The position numbers and the translations under genes were made by a program. Below, one piece after another: positions 35,956 to 46,169 of a DNA stretch of 64,000 nt. The notes beneath the pieces were generated by a model. That model made no database searches and was not told where the DNA came from. It saw only the letters and a list, made by a program, of their open reading frames with translations. How positions within the stretch are numbered: position 1 is the first letter of the stretch; each line of letters starts with the position of its first letter. Origin of the DNA: Lachnospiraceae bacterium (lineage in GTDB: Bacteria; Bacillota; Clostridia; Lachnospirales; Lachnospiraceae); NCBI GenBank assembly GCA_910574745.1, contig CAJTCE010000003.1, positions 33,133 through 97,132 of the forward strand. Reading direction: 5' to 3'.

Positions 35956-36834
35956 TCAGTATCTCCTTTTGTTTTTACATTCTGCATATAAATTTACATA
36001 GTCTTCATAACGTTCTTTGCTGATTTTCCCCTCATCCAGCGCATTTTTTACCCCGCAGTCCGGCTCGTGGATATGCGCGCAGCCAAGAAATCTGCACTTC
36101 TCCTCATAAGCCTCAAACTCCGGAAAGCTTTTGGTCAGTTCCGCCGGCAGCAAATCCGACACACTTAAGGAACTGAATCCCGGCGTATCAAAAATATACG
36201 TATCATCTCCTATGGCTATCAGCTGGGAATGTCTGGTGGTATGCTTCCCTCTTTCAATTTTCTCGCTGATAGCTCCGGTTTCCATAACCGTTTCTTCCTG
36301 CAGGCAGTTTACCAGTGTGGATTTCCCTACGCCGCTGGGACCTGCCACCGTTGTTACCTTCCCTTTTAACACCTTCTCAACGGCAATCACTCCCTCTTTG
36401 TTCAGTGTGCTGGTAAATATTACCTTGTATCCTGCACTTTCGTATATCCACGCCAATTCTTTCTTTTTCTCTTCTGTTACCAGATCCTCTTTGTTAAAAC
36501 AGATAACCGTAGGAACCTCTGCCCGCTCCATTTGAATCAAAAACCGGTTTAAAAGTCCTAAATTAGGCTTCGGAGCCGCCGCCGCAAAGATTACAAGCGC
36601 CTGGTCCACATTTGCCACAGCCGGACGGATCAGTTCATTTTTCCGCTCTAACAGCTCTACAATATTTCCAAGACGTTCCTTTTCGTCAATGATATCCATG
36701 GACACTTCGTCCCCTACCAGGGGTTTCCTATGATCCTTCCGAAACACGCCTTTGGCCTTGCACTCATAAATCAGACCGTCGCCACACCTTACATAATAGA
36801 ATCCGGCAATCCCTTTGATAATTCTTCCCTTCAT
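35956..36834 (-). CDS. rsgA: Small ribosomal subunit biogenesis GTPase RsgA
   Basis: A 292-residue circularly permuted GTPase that helps 30S maturation. An N-terminal OB fold is followed by the permuted G motifs: FNKEDLV (G4) first, then VAGPSGVGKSTLVN (G1) and DTPGFSS (G3). The C-terminal zinc site is CRFLGCAHIHEPDCGV. The gap of 12 bases to prkC and 2 to rpe implies one operon. Confidence 0.97.
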   Translation of the reverse strand: MKGRIIKGIAGFYYVRCGDGLIYECKAKGVFRKDHRKPLVGDEVSMDIIDEKERLGNIVELLERKNELIRPAVANVDQALVIFAAAAPKPNLGLLNRFLIQMERAEVPTVICFNKEDLVTEEKKKELAWIYESAGYKVIFTSTLNKEGVIAVEKVLKGKVTTVAGPSGVGKSTLVNCLQEETVMETGAISEKIERGKHTTRHSQLIAIGDDTYIFDTPGFSSLSVSDLLPAELTKSFPEFEAYEEKCRFLGCAHIHEPDCGVKNALDEGKISKERYEDYVNLYAECKNKRRY

Positions 36835-36846
36835 CCGGCATTCCCT

Positions 36847-39006
36847 TTACTGAGCCTGGGTAAAGTTTACGGTCTGGGAAGGATAATCTACCTTTTCTTC
36901 CTTCTGCTCCATGACCGGATCGCCGTTTTCATCAACAGCGGGATTTCCAGCTTCATCGATTTTCTGACTCTCTACCACCCTGGTGCCGCTGAAGCTGATC
37001 GTTCCGCTTCCCGACTTAAAGCCCGTCTCATTAACGCTTACCGGGAAAGAAGAAGTACTAAAGCTTCTCTGTTCTCCATCCGCCGCCGTAATGGTTATCG
37101 TAACCGCACCTCCCGTATATCCGGAAGGAGCATCAATATTACCCACAAAATTGTATTTTGTCTCTTTCTTCCCAAGGCTCAGCACAAAATTGACTGCCGT
37201 TCCCTCTTCTACTTCCATTCCCGGAGAGTAGCTCTGGGAAATAACCAGTCCTTGTGTTACAGAATCAGAATATTCTTCCGATACCGTTCCCGCCTTCAAA
37301 TTGTACTGTGCCAGCTTATCCTTTGCCGCACTTTCGCTAAGCCCCCGCAAATCGGGTACATCCGTCTTTTTGGTCTCCGGCCCTATGCTGACGATCAGTG
37401 TAACGGTAGAAGTCTTTGCCGCCTTCTCCGTTCCTTGGGGAGATTGGGAAATGACATAGCCCTCTTCCACGTCATCATCATAATCCGTATCCGTCGTTAC
37501 CCTAAAACCTGCCGCTTCCAGTTGGGCAATTGCTTCATCCCTTGCTTTTCCTGTTACATCCGGTACATCTATTGCATTAGTGCCGCTGCTGACAACTAAA
37601 GAAATTGTCGTACCCTGGGCAACCAGTTCTCCTGCATTAATGCTCTGGGAAATGACTTTATTTTCTTCTACTTCATCATTTTCCTCATAGGTCACTTCCA
37701 CTTCCACATAAAGTTCCTTTAAGGTAACCTTTGCCACCTCTATGTCCATACCGATGACGCTGACCATTTCGATATCCTTAACCACTTCCTCCTGATCCTG
37801 GTCTGCATCTTCCCCCTTAAAGATACCTACTGCATTGGCTACCAGAACAAGAGCAATGATTCCGATAATGACTGCCGCCACGATGGCGAGAATTGTTGTA
37901 ATCCGCTCCATCTTCGGATCCATGTCGTCATCCTCGTATTCATCGTCATATTCGTCCTCGTCATCCTCGTCGTCTTCTTCGTCCTCGTCGTATTCCTCAT
38001 CGTCCTCCCAGGCCCTTACAGGCTTCTGCCTGCTTTTGCCCCGTGCGGCATCCTCATTTAACCGCATATGCACTTCGTCCACATTAATGGAACCTGTCTT
38101 TTCCTTAATCTCCGCCATGTCCTCTTCCGTAATGGCTTTGGTCGCTGCGGAAGCATCCACATCCACCATGGTCACAAAGTCTTCGTCAGGCGTGATCAGG
38201 GATTTCTTTAAATCCACAATCAGCTCGCCCATGCTCTGGTATCTGCGGTCGGGACTTTTCTGGGTACATTTGAAAATGATTTTTTCCACACAAAGGGGAA
38301 TTTCAGACACATATTCCCTGGGAGAAGGCATCTCCTCCTGAATATGCTTTATGGCAATTGCCACCGTAGTCTCCCCGTCAAAGGGAACGTGACCGGTAAG
38401 CATTTCAAACATGGTACAGCCCAAAGAATAAATATCGCTTTTCTCATCGGAAAATCCGCCTCTGGCCTGCTCGGGAGAGGTATAATGGACGCTTCCCATA
38501 ACATTGGAGGTAATAGTATTGCTGGTTGCCGCCTTGGCAATGCCGAAATCCGTTACCTTTACCTTGCCATCCTTGGAAATAATAATATTCTGAGGCTTAA
38601 TATCTCTGTGTATAATATGGTTGTTGTGGGCGGCTTCAATCCCCATGGAAACCTGAATGGCGATACTGATTGCCTCTTTAATGGAGAGACGGGATTTTTT
38701 CTCAATATAGTTTTTCAGGGTAATTCCCTCTACTAACTCCATGACAATATAATAAATGCCTTCCTCTTCGCCTACATCATAGACATTTACAATATTCGGA
38801 TGCATCAGACCAGCCGCCGCCTGGGCCTCCACACGGAATTTGGATACAAAATTGGTGTTCTCGCTAAATTCCTGCTTCAGCACCTTAACTGCAACGAATC
38901 TGTTCAGCTTATGGTCTTTTGCCTTATATACATCACTCATACCGCCGGTTCCGATTTTATCCAAAATCTCATACCGGTCTCCGATTAACATCCCAAGTAT
39001 TATCAT
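36847..39006 (-). CDS. prkC: PASTA-domain Ser/Thr protein kinase PrkC/Stk
   Basis: A 719-residue membrane kinase sensing cell-wall fragments. The kinase domain (about 10-270) has GTGGMSDVYKA, VAVKVLK, HRDIKPQN, DFG and SPEQ. A juxtamembrane stretch rich in Asp/Glu/Tyr (about 330-355) precedes the membrane helix (about 366-392). Three PASTA repeats (about 410-610) and a C-terminal Ig-like beta domain follow. GAGGTGG sits before the ATG. The phosphatase gene prpC is 15 bases upstream. In relatives, the kinase-phosphatase pair controls wall synthesis, germination and translation factors. Confidence 0.96.
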   Translation of the reverse strand: MIILGMLIGDRYEILDKIGTGGMSDVYKAKDHKLNRFVAVKVLKQEFSENTNFVSKFRVEAQAAAGLMHPNIVNVYDVGEEEGIYYIVMELVEGITLKNYIEKKSRLSIKEAISIAIQVSMGIEAAHNNHIIHRDIKPQNIIISKDGKVKVTDFGIAKAATSNTITSNVMGSVHYTSPEQARGGFSDEKSDIYSLGCTMFEMLTGHVPFDGETTVAIAIKHIQEEMPSPREYVSEIPLCVEKIIFKCTQKSPDRRYQSMGELIVDLKKSLITPDEDFVTMVDVDASAATKAITEEDMAEIKEKTGSINVDEVHMRLNEDAARGKSRQKPVRAWEDDEEYDEDEEDDEDDEDEYDDEYEDDDMDPKMERITTILAIVAAVIIGIIALVLVANAVGIFKGEDADQDQEEVVKDIEMVSVIGMDIEVAKVTLKELYVEVEVTYEENDEVEENKVISQSINAGELVAQGTTISLVVSSGTNAIDVPDVTGKARDEAIAQLEAAGFRVTTDTDYDDDVEEGYVISQSPQGTEKAAKTSTVTLIVSIGPETKKTDVPDLRGLSESAAKDKLAQYNLKAGTVSEEYSDSVTQGLVISQSYSPGMEVEEGTAVNFVLSLGKKETKYNFVGNIDAPSGYTGGAVTITITAADGEQRSFSTSSFPVSVNETGFKSGSGTISFSGTRVVESQKIDEAGNPAVDENGDPVMEQKEEKVDYPSQTVNFTQAQ

Positions 39007-39021
39007 TTTTCCACCTCGTCC

Positions 39022-39756
39022 TTAAAGGATTTTTACTAACACTACGGCAATATTGTCTTTTCCGCCGTTATTATTTGCCGCATTGATCAATGCTTCCGCC
39101 TTCTGTTTTAATTCTTCCAGTTCTTCATTTTGAACGATTTTCTCAATTTCTTTATCTTCAAGCATGTTGCTCAGTCCGTCAGAGCACATCAAAATAATAT
39201 CTCCCAGCTCCAATTCCTCCGTAAAGAACTCCGCCTCCACTTCATCCTTGGCGCCGATTGCCCTGGTAATAATATTTTTATCCGGATGCCTGCGGGCGTC
39301 TTCCCTGGAAAGACCTCCCAGCCTGATCATCTCCTCTACAAGGGAATGATCCCTGGTAATCTGCCTGATTCCATGTTTGCCCACAAGATACAGCCTGGAA
39401 TCTCCCACATTGGCAACCTGAAGGTACTTGCCGATTACGGTTGCAACCACCAGCGTCGTACCCATTCCCAAAAGATTCTCATCGGCCGCGGCAAGTTCAC
39501 GGATTTTTCTGTTTGCTGTCTCAATTGCTTTTTTTACAATGATCGTCGGATTCTTCTCGAAGGAATTGCGGATTTCGCCCACTACCGTCTCAACAGTGCA
39601 TTTTGAAGCGTAATCTCCCGCATTATGCCCGCCCATGCCGTCTGCCACAATAAAGAGATTTGGCATATTTCCCATAGGCTTCGCCGAAGAAAATACATAA
39701 TCCTGGTTTAATTGTCTTTTTCGTCCAATGTCCGTCACGGAGTATGCCTCTAACAT
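39022..39756 (-). CDS. prpC: PP2C-type Ser/Thr protein phosphatase PrpC/Stp
   Basis: A 244-residue metal-dependent phosphatase counteracting PrkC. Motifs are SVTDIGRKRQLNQD, VADGMGGHNAGDYAS (metal Asp and GG), NVGDSRLYLV, ITRDHSLVEE, LMCSDGLSN and GGKDNIAVVLV. The start at MLEAYSV follows GGGAGG by 4 bases and overlaps the end of rlmN by 7 bases, so translation is coupled. The frame runs 5 codons further upstream without better evidence. Confidence 0.96.
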   Translation of the reverse strand: MLEAYSVTDIGRKRQLNQDYVFSSAKPMGNMPNLFIVADGMGGHNAGDYASKCTVETVVGEIRNSFEKNPTIIVKKAIETANRKIRELAAADENLLGMGTTLVVATVIGKYLQVANVGDSRLYLVGKHGIRQITRDHSLVEEMIRLGGLSREDARRHPDKNIITRAIGAKDEVEAEFFTEELELGDIILMCSDGLSNMLEDKEIEKIVQNEELEELKQKAEALINAANNNGGKDNIAVVLVKIL

Positions 39757-40802
39757 ATATCCTCCCTGCATTCTTCCAAATGTCTTTTTCTTAACTGTCC
39801 ACAGGCACCATCTATATCTTTGCCCATTTCCCTTCTTATAGTAACATTTCTCTGATATTTTTCAAGTTGATTTTTAAAGGAAGCCACATATTCCTTGTCC
39901 GGCCGCCTGAAATCCCGCTCTTTTATAGGATTTACGGGAATCAGATTAATATGACAGTTTCTTTTCCCGGAAAGTTCCGACAGCCTTTTGGCATCCTCAT
40001 ATGTATCGTTTACTCCCGCCACAAGGCTGTATTCAAAAGTGATTCTTCTTCCGGTCGTCTCAAAATAAACATCCACTGCATCCATCAGTTCCCCGATGGA
40101 ATAAGTCTTTGCCACAGGCATCAGCTTCTGCCGCTTTTCATCTGTGGCGGCGTGCAGGGATAAGGCCAAAGTAATCTGCAAGCCTTCTTTTGCAAGCTTT
40201 AAAATACCCGGTACAAGCCCGCAGGTGGAGACCGTTACGTTTCTCTGGCTGATGTGCAGCCCGTATTCATCCGTTAAAAGCCTGATAAACCGTACCAGAT
40301 TATCGTAATTGTCAAGAGGCTCGCCCGTCCCCATAACAACTACATTGGAAACCCGCTCTCCTGTAATCTTGGTAATCCTGTAAATCTGGTCTAGCATTTC
40401 CGAGGGCTTTAAGTTTCTGGTAAGCCCATCCAAGGTAGATGCACAGAAAGCGCATCCCATCCTGCACCCCACCTGGGAAGAAATGCATACGCTGTTGCCG
40501 TGCTTATAAGGCATCAATACGCTTTCCACCAGATTACCGTCCTCTAGCTGAAAAAGGAACTTCCGGGTTTTATCCAGCTTCGATTTCTGCACCCTGACCG
40601 CTTCCAAATCCGTGAAAGAAAACCTCTCCTTACATTCTTCCCGAAATGAGCGGGATATATTAGTCATTTCATCAAATCCTCTTACAAGCTTTACATGCAT
40701 CCAGTCATAAATCTGATTCGCCCGGAAGCTTTTCTCGCCCATTTGGCAGATAGTCTTTTGAAGTTCCTCTCTGGTCAGGGATTTTATATCTGTTTTTTCC
40801 AT
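39750..40802 (-). CDS. rlmN: 23S rRNA (adenine-2503-C2)-methyltransferase RlmN
   Basis: A 350-residue radical-SAM methyltransferase modifying A2503 of 23S rRNA and A37 of some tRNAs. The cluster motif is CRMGCAFCAST. The second conserved cysteine lies near the end in DIDGACGQLRK, and MGTGEPLDNYDN is the GEP motif. All features argue for RlmN; the ending is standard and no Cfr-specific feature was noticed. It is in the def-fmt-rsmB-rlmN-prpC-prkC string. Confidence 0.96.
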   Translation of the reverse strand: MEKTDIKSLTREELQKTICQMGEKSFRANQIYDWMHVKLVRGFDEMTNISRSFREECKERFSFTDLEAVRVQKSKLDKTRKFLFQLEDGNLVESVLMPYKHGNSVCISSQVGCRMGCAFCASTLDGLTRNLKPSEMLDQIYRITKITGERVSNVVVMGTGEPLDNYDNLVRFIRLLTDEYGLHISQRNVTVSTCGLVPGILKLAKEGLQITLALSLHAATDEKRQKLMPVAKTYSIGELMDAVDVYFETTGRRITFEYSLVAGVNDTYEDAKRLSELSGKRNCHINLIPVNPIKERDFRRPDKEYVASFKNQLEKYQRNVTIRREMGKDIDGACGQLRKRHLEECREDIC

Positions 40803-40843
40803 ATTTTTTCCACAATTATTCTCTGTCTTTTCAGTTTCTGTTT

Positions 40844-42145
40844 TTATGATTTTCGCAAAAAGGAAATCATATAAAACCCGTCCGTCTTATCTATGCCGGG
40901 AAATAAAGTTCTCTCCCTTTCCTTTGCAAAAGGAAAATTTTCCAGAAACCACAAAGCGTTTCTCTCATTTTCCTCTTCCGTCAGCGTGCAGGTGGAAAAC
41001 ACAAGTCTTCCTCCGGGCTTTACATACTGCCACACCGTGGAAAGAATTTTTTTCTGCAGGTCTGCGATTTCTATAATATCCTGTTCCCTTATGCGGTATT
41101 TAATATCGCCTTTTCTGCCCATTGCTCCCAAGCCGGAACAGGGCAAATCGGCTATGACCACATCCGCCTTTTCCATGTTTTCTGCATCAAAGACCGTAGC
41201 GTCGAAGGTTTCAGCCTCAATATTTTCATAGCCGCTTCTTTTTATATTTTCCTCCATGAGACAGGCTTTTCTTTCGGAAAGGTCCCTTACCCTGACAAAT
41301 CCCGTATGATTCAGCTTACAAGCCGCATGAAGGGCTTTCCCTCCCGGCGCGCCGCACACATCCAGGATGTATTGTCCCTCCTGTATCTGCGCCATTTCCA
41401 CAATTTCCATGGAGCCGGCGTCCTGTATCATGATTCTGCCGTCTTCAAAGCCCGGAATATTCTCTACCCTATCGGGATTTTTAAGCTCATAGGCATAGGA
41501 TAATCCATTTACAGGGCAAAACTCAATGCCTGCAAGGGATATTTCCTTCAGAAGGCTTTCCTTTTCCTTCTTATTTAAATTTTCATCCACCCTGACGGTT
41601 ACCGGACGCTCTGCTAAAAGCCCTTCCAGTATTTTCTCCGTTTTTTCCGCTCCGAAGCGGGAAAGCCACATTTTTACGATCCATCGGGGCTGGGAATAAC
41701 GGACGGACAAATAGGCTGTGATATCCGTTTCCTTATGAGGGTACGCAATTTTTTCTTTATTCCTGGAAATATTGCGAAGCACCCCGTTTACAAAGCCTTT
41801 TAATGAGGAAAAACCTCTTTTCTCCGCCAGCTTTACGCTTTCGTTGCAGACCGCCGCATCGGGGATCCCGTCCATATACAGAAGCTGGTATACCCCCATC
41901 CTCATGAGACTGCGGATAAAGGGCTTCATTTTTTTTGCTGAAACCTTTGAAAAGGAATCCAGCACATAATCAAGCTCAATGCACCGCTCAATGGTTCCCT
42001 CTGCCGTTCTCTTTATAAAGGAACGGTCCCTCTTGTCCAGATATCCGTATTTGTCCAGAACCTGTTTTATAACATAATGGCTGTACTGCTTCTTTTCCAG
42101 AATTTCCATAATGCAGTCCAGCGCGATTTCCCTGGTATTGACCAA
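40844..42145 (-). CDS. rsmB: 16S rRNA (cytosine-967-C5)-methyltransferase RsmB
   Basis: A 433-residue protein with an N-terminal NusB-like RNA-binding domain (NTREIALDCIMEILEKK, then KRTAEGTIER) and a C-terminal SAM methyltransferase domain. The SAM motif is LDVCGAPGGKALHAA, and DLPCSGLGAMGRKGD carries a catalytic cysteine. FSTCTLTEEEN carries the second. The start codon appears to be TTG at 42145, 18 bases after fmt ends and preceded by GGCGG. Catalytic residues look intact. Confidence 0.94.
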   Translation of the reverse strand: MVNTREIALDCIMEILEKKQYSHYVIKQVLDKYGYLDKRDRSFIKRTAEGTIERCIELDYVLDSFSKVSAKKMKPFIRSLMRMGVYQLLYMDGIPDAAVCNESVKLAEKRGFSSLKGFVNGVLRNISRNKEKIAYPHKETDITAYLSVRYSQPRWIVKMWLSRFGAEKTEKILEGLLAERPVTVRVDENLNKKEKESLLKEISLAGIEFCPVNGLSYAYELKNPDRVENIPGFEDGRIMIQDAGSMEIVEMAQIQEGQYILDVCGAPGGKALHAACKLNHTGFVRVRDLSERKACLMEENIKRSGYENIEAETFDATVFDAENMEKADVVIADLPCSGLGAMGRKGDIKYRIREQDIIEIADLQKKILSTVWQYVKPGGRLVFSTCTLTEEENERNALWFLENFPFAKERERTLFPGIDKTDGFYMISFLRKS

Positions 42146-42163
42146 AATCTCTTCCGCCTTTCC

Positions 42164-43087
42164 CTACAGGATTTCCCCTTCTGCAAAGGTACGTCCCAGC
42201 AAGAATTCTTTTGTGCTCATCCGCTTTTTGCCTTCCAGCTGGATTTCCAGAAGGGAAAGGGCGCCGTCCTTTGTGCAGACAATTACCGCATCCTTTGTTA
42301 CCTTTGCTATACTTCCCGGTTTCCCCTCTACATGGGGCATAACCTCCGCCTTCCAGATTTTCAGCTGTTTTCCTTTGTATTCCGTATAGGCGCTGGGCCA
42401 GGAATTCAAGCCTCTCACAAGCCTTTCTATTTCCACGGCGCTTTTATTCCAGTCAATCTTACCTACGGATTTACTCAGCATTTTTGCATAACAGCTGTTA
42501 TTGTCATCCTGTTTGGCAGGATGTACCTCTCCCTTTTCGATTTTGGCTAAAGCCTCCACAATCAGCTCTGCTCCCGCTTTTGCCAGCTTGTCAAAGAGGG
42601 ATGCGCCGGTCTCTTCCTTTGCGATAGGCACCTTTGTCTGAAAAAGAATGTCTCCCGTATCCAGTCCTTTGTCCATCTGCATTATAGTAACACCCGTTTC
42701 TTTTTCTCCGTCAATAATGCTCCACTGTATAGGCGCGGCTCCCCGGTATTTGGGAAGCAGGGAGGCATGAATATTGACGCAGCCGTATTTAGGCATATTC
42801 AGAATTTCCTCCGACAAAATCTGCCCGAAGGCAGCCACCACAAAAATATCCGCAGGATACCTTTTTAATTCTTCTATGGCTTCCGCTTCCTTGATCTTAA
42901 CAGGCGTCAAAACCGGAATGCCGTATTCCATGGCACATTCCTTAACGGGAGAAGGCGCCATTTCCTTGCCCCTTCCCTTCTGTCTGTCGGGCTGGGTTAC
43001 CACGGCACATATCTCATGTCCTGCCTCTATTAATGCTTTTAAAGCGCCCACCGCAAAATCAGGCGTTCCCATATAAACAATCTTCAT
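42164..43087 (-). CDS. fmt: Methionyl-tRNA formyltransferase Fmt
   Basis: A 307-residue enzyme formylating initiator Met-tRNA. It starts MKIVYMGTPDFAVGALKALI. The folate/catalytic motif HASLLPKYRGAAPIQW is near residue 108, and DTGDIL follows. A C-terminal OB fold binds tRNA. It pairs functionally with the deformylase gene def 144 bases upstream in the same operon. Confidence 0.97.
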   Translation of the reverse strand: MKIVYMGTPDFAVGALKALIEAGHEICAVVTQPDRQKGRGKEMAPSPVKECAMEYGIPVLTPVKIKEAEAIEELKRYPADIFVVAAFGQILSEEILNMPKYGCVNIHASLLPKYRGAAPIQWSIIDGEKETGVTIMQMDKGLDTGDILFQTKVPIAKEETGASLFDKLAKAGAELIVEALAKIEKGEVHPAKQDDNNSCYAKMLSKSVGKIDWNKSAVEIERLVRGLNSWPSAYTEYKGKQLKIWKAEVMPHVEGKPGSIAKVTKDAVIVCTKDGALSLLEIQLEGKKRMSTKEFLLGRTFAEGEIL

Positions 43088-43231
43088 CTTCCTACCCTGC
43101 TCTCATATTCATAAATTAATGATCTGCCTGCAGCCACAGCTGTTTTTTTACGACCGCAGACTTTTTTAGGGACAGCCGCCTGTTTCTTGCAACTGTCTGT
43201 TCTTTTTTGCAGCTATCTATGCTTTCTGAGT

Positions 43232-43726
43232 CTACTCGTCATCGTAGATTTCCTCCTCATCATCCTCGGAACCCACCTCATACAAGGGACCTTCTACCAG
43301 TTCCGTATACATGCGGCCGTCTAAATGGTCGATTTCATGCATCATGGCCCGCGCCAAAAGCTCCGTTCCTTCCACTTCCACCGGCTGCATTTCCCCATCT
43401 AAGGCAACTACCTTCACATAATTTGGCCTTGTAACCACGCCGCTTTTACCCGGAACCGAAAGACAGCCTTCATGTCCGGTCTGCTCTCCGTTTGTCTCCA
43501 CCACTTTGGGGTTTACAAACACAAGAGGGCCTTCTCCCACGTCAATGACGCAGATCCTCTTTAAAATGCCCACCTGAGGAGCCGCCAGCCCTACGCCGTC
43601 CGCTTCATACATGGTCTCAAGCATATCGTCGATCAGCTCTCTGGTACGCTCGGTCATTTCCTTGACTTCTTTACATTTTTTGTTCAAAACCGGGTCTCCG
43701 ATTTCTCTGATGTTTCTGATTGCCAT
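43232..43726 (-). CDS. def: Peptide deformylase Def
   Basis: A 164-residue metalloenzyme removing the N-formyl group from new proteins. The three motifs are GVGLAAPQVG, EGCLSVPG (metal Cys) and HEIDHLDG (metal His pair and catalytic Glu). The C-terminus is acidic (SEDDEEEIYDDE). The 144-base gap to fmt has no gene or clear signal. Upstream is priA. Confidence 0.97.
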   Translation of the reverse strand: MAIRNIREIGDPVLNKKCKEVKEMTERTRELIDDMLETMYEADGVGLAAPQVGILKRICVIDVGEGPLVFVNPKVVETNGEQTGHEGCLSVPGKSGVVTRPNYVKVVALDGEMQPVEVEGTELLARAMMHEIDHLDGRMYTELVEGPLYEVGSEDDEEEIYDDE

Positions 43727-43785
43727 TCTGGTTTTATCCTCCTGCTCCTGCCTAGCAAATTTTTTATCATAATATAAACAAAATC

Positions 43786-46026
43786 CTAATATCCATTCAT
43801 AGGGTCAAAATCAAAATAAACGCTGCAGTCCCCATATTCCTTTTTCTTTTCCTCCATAAGGGCTTCCGTAAAGTCCTTGGCACAAACCAGCTGCCCGTAA
43901 TCCTCATGGCGGATATAAATCATTTTGCGGTATACGTCGTTGATCTTCCCCACGACCGCATCTGCAGGTCCTATCACGCGCCACCCCTTTTCTTCTGCCG
44001 CCTTTCTCAGCCCGGCGGCCGCTTCCTTCACGATATCCCCAAGCCTTTTTTCGTTTGCCGACGTAAACAACAGGGCCAGCATATGCATAACGGGAGGATA
44101 ACCGCAGACCTTCCTGTAAGCGATTTCTTCCTTATAAAAGCTTTCATAATCCTGGTTTGTTGCATGCAAAACGGCGTAATGGTCCGGCCTGTAGGTCTGG
44201 ATAACCGCTTCTCCCGGCGTCTTTCCTCTTCCCGCCCTTCCCACAGCCTGGGTCAAAAGCTGGAAGGTGCGCTCCGCCGCCCGGTAATCCCCTGCCGATA
44301 AGGATAAATCCGCTGCAAGCACTCCCACAAGAGTTACATCGGGAAAATCATGCCCCTTTACGATCATCTGGGTGCCGATCAGAATATCCGCTTCTTTTTT
44401 GGCGAATGCGGAAAGAATCTTTTCATAATCGTCCTTTTTTCTGGTGGTATCCTTATCCATCCGAAGGACCCTTGCTTTGGGAAACATGGTCTTAATCCGT
44501 TCCTCCACCTGCTCTGTTCCTACCTTAAAGCCCGCGATATAAGGAGAACCGCATTCAGGGCACTGTTTATAAGAGAGGGCTTCATAGCCGCAATAGTGGC
44601 ATACCAGTTTATTTTTTCCATGCTCCGTCAAAGAGACGTCACAATGAGGACATTTTACCACATACCCGCAGCTTCTGCATGTAATAAATCCCGCATAACC
44701 CCGGCGGTTTAAAAAAAGCATGATCTGCTCTTTTTTTTCCAGCCGCTCCTTCATCTTTTCATAAAGAAGATTGGAAAACATGCTGCGGTTGCCCTTTTTT
44801 AACTCTTCCCGTAAGTCCACGCGGTAAACGGAAGGCAGATACTTCCCTCCAAAACGGTCCTGTAAACGGAAAAAGCCATATTCTCCTGTCTGTACTTTAT
44901 AATAAGCGGTCACGGAAGGAGTAGCCGAGCCTAACACAAGGCTTGCGCCATTTTCCCCCGCAATATATTCCGCAGTCTCCCTTGCATGATATTTGGGCAT
45001 TCCGTCGCTTTTATAGCTGCCTTCATGCTCCTCGTCTATGATGATCAGTCCCAGATTGGAAAAAGGCGTAAACAAAGCGCTTCTGGGACCGATCATAATC
45101 TGTATCTCTCCCCGTTTTGCCCGTTCAAACTGGTCAAAACGCTCTCCCCTTGACAGCTTGGAATGGATGACGGAAATCCTGTCCCCAAACCTTTTGTAAA
45201 AACGCAGTACCGTCTGGTATGTCAGAGCGATTTCAGGTATCAGGACAATGGCTTCTTTCCCTTCCGAAAGCACTCCGGCAATCATCTCCATATACACCTC
45301 GGTTTTGCCGCTTCCGGTCACTCCGTACAGTAAATAGGTTTTCCTGATATTATTTTTATAATCATTAAGAAAAGAATCTACAATCTGCTGTTGTTCATAA
45401 GAAAGGGCTATCCTGTCCTTTTTTCCTTCTGTTTCCTTTACAGGATTCCGATAGGCCGTCTTTGTTTCCATGCGGATAATCCCCTGATTTTCCATGGCCT
45501 GCAAGGTCTTTGAAGAAACGCCTAACTGCATCAGGGCGAAGCTGTAGGACAAAGCGTCCACTGTGGAAAGGGCCTCTAAAAGCCTTTCCTTTGCCACATG
45601 ACGCTTTTTCTTCGCTTCCCCTAAAAGGGCTTCTAACTCCTGCTTTGAAACATTCAGATAAATATCCCGCCTGGAAACCTGTCTTACCTGTTCCTTTACG
45701 GGAAGTACCGTCTTTAGCGCCGCAATGAGCGTGGAGCCGTAATTGGCCCGCATCCACGCCGCCAAAGCCACAAAACGACCTTCTGCCGAAATACCGCCCT
45801 CCACCACATCCGCAACTTCCTTGCACAGCTCGTCGGGATATTCCGAAACATCCGTTAAGGCCAGTACAAATCCCTTGATAAGCTTGTTTCCCCGCCCGAA
45901 GGGAATGAGCACCTGCATACCCGGCGCAAGCTTTCCCCGCAAGGCCTGCGGCACCTTATATTGAAAGGGTCTGTCAACCTTTTCATGGGAAATATCCACA
46001 CAGATATTCGCATATTTATCTTCCAT
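43786..46026 (-). CDS. priA: Primosomal replication restart helicase PriA
   Basis: A 746-residue superfamily 2 helicase reloading replication forks. The N-terminal DNA-binding region (VDRPFQYKVPQ) is followed by Walker A LYGVTGSGKTEVY, DEEH box IIDEEHEGSYK, and GSATPSV. Zinc-binding cysteines are in CRSCGYVVKCPHC and CHYCGY...CPECG. AVGRAGRG is motif VI. The start at MEDKYANICVDISHEK is preceded by AGGAGGGAG; the frame runs 16 codons further without homology-like sequence. Confidence 0.96.
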   Translation of the reverse strand: MEDKYANICVDISHEKVDRPFQYKVPQALRGKLAPGMQVLIPFGRGNKLIKGFVLALTDVSEYPDELCKEVADVVEGGISAEGRFVALAAWMRANYGSTLIAALKTVLPVKEQVRQVSRRDIYLNVSKQELEALLGEAKKKRHVAKERLLEALSTVDALSYSFALMQLGVSSKTLQAMENQGIIRMETKTAYRNPVKETEGKKDRIALSYEQQQIVDSFLNDYKNNIRKTYLLYGVTGSGKTEVYMEMIAGVLSEGKEAIVLIPEIALTYQTVLRFYKRFGDRISVIHSKLSRGERFDQFERAKRGEIQIMIGPRSALFTPFSNLGLIIIDEEHEGSYKSDGMPKYHARETAEYIAGENGASLVLGSATPSVTAYYKVQTGEYGFFRLQDRFGGKYLPSVYRVDLREELKKGNRSMFSNLLYEKMKERLEKKEQIMLFLNRRGYAGFITCRSCGYVVKCPHCDVSLTEHGKNKLVCHYCGYEALSYKQCPECGSPYIAGFKVGTEQVEERIKTMFPKARVLRMDKDTTRKKDDYEKILSAFAKKEADILIGTQMIVKGHDFPDVTLVGVLAADLSLSAGDYRAAERTFQLLTQAVGRAGRGKTPGEAVIQTYRPDHYAVLHATNQDYESFYKEEIAYRKVCGYPPVMHMLALLFTSANEKRLGDIVKEAAAGLRKAAEEKGWRVIGPADAVVGKINDVYRKMIYIRHEDYGQLVCAKDFTEALMEEKKKEYGDCSVYFDFDPMNGY

Positions 46027-46169
46027 GTATGTATATCTCCCTCCTGCGTAACCTCTCCCGGCCGATACATTCACGCCGGCTTTTCCACCGGCTGATTTTT
46101 TCTTTCGTCCAATCTCCGGCCGGCTGTCTTTTCTGTCATAATTTCCTACCGGATGATCCGTTCTTTGCT

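Noticed and set aside
37990..38030. Repeated GTCGTC/CCTCGT codons as a DNA repeat
   Set aside because: They encode the acidic juxtamembrane region of PrkC, common in the family, and need no separate feature.
43088..43231. Regulatory element between def and fmt
   Set aside because: The 144 bases show only weak, irregular inverted repeats and no clear promoter or terminator.
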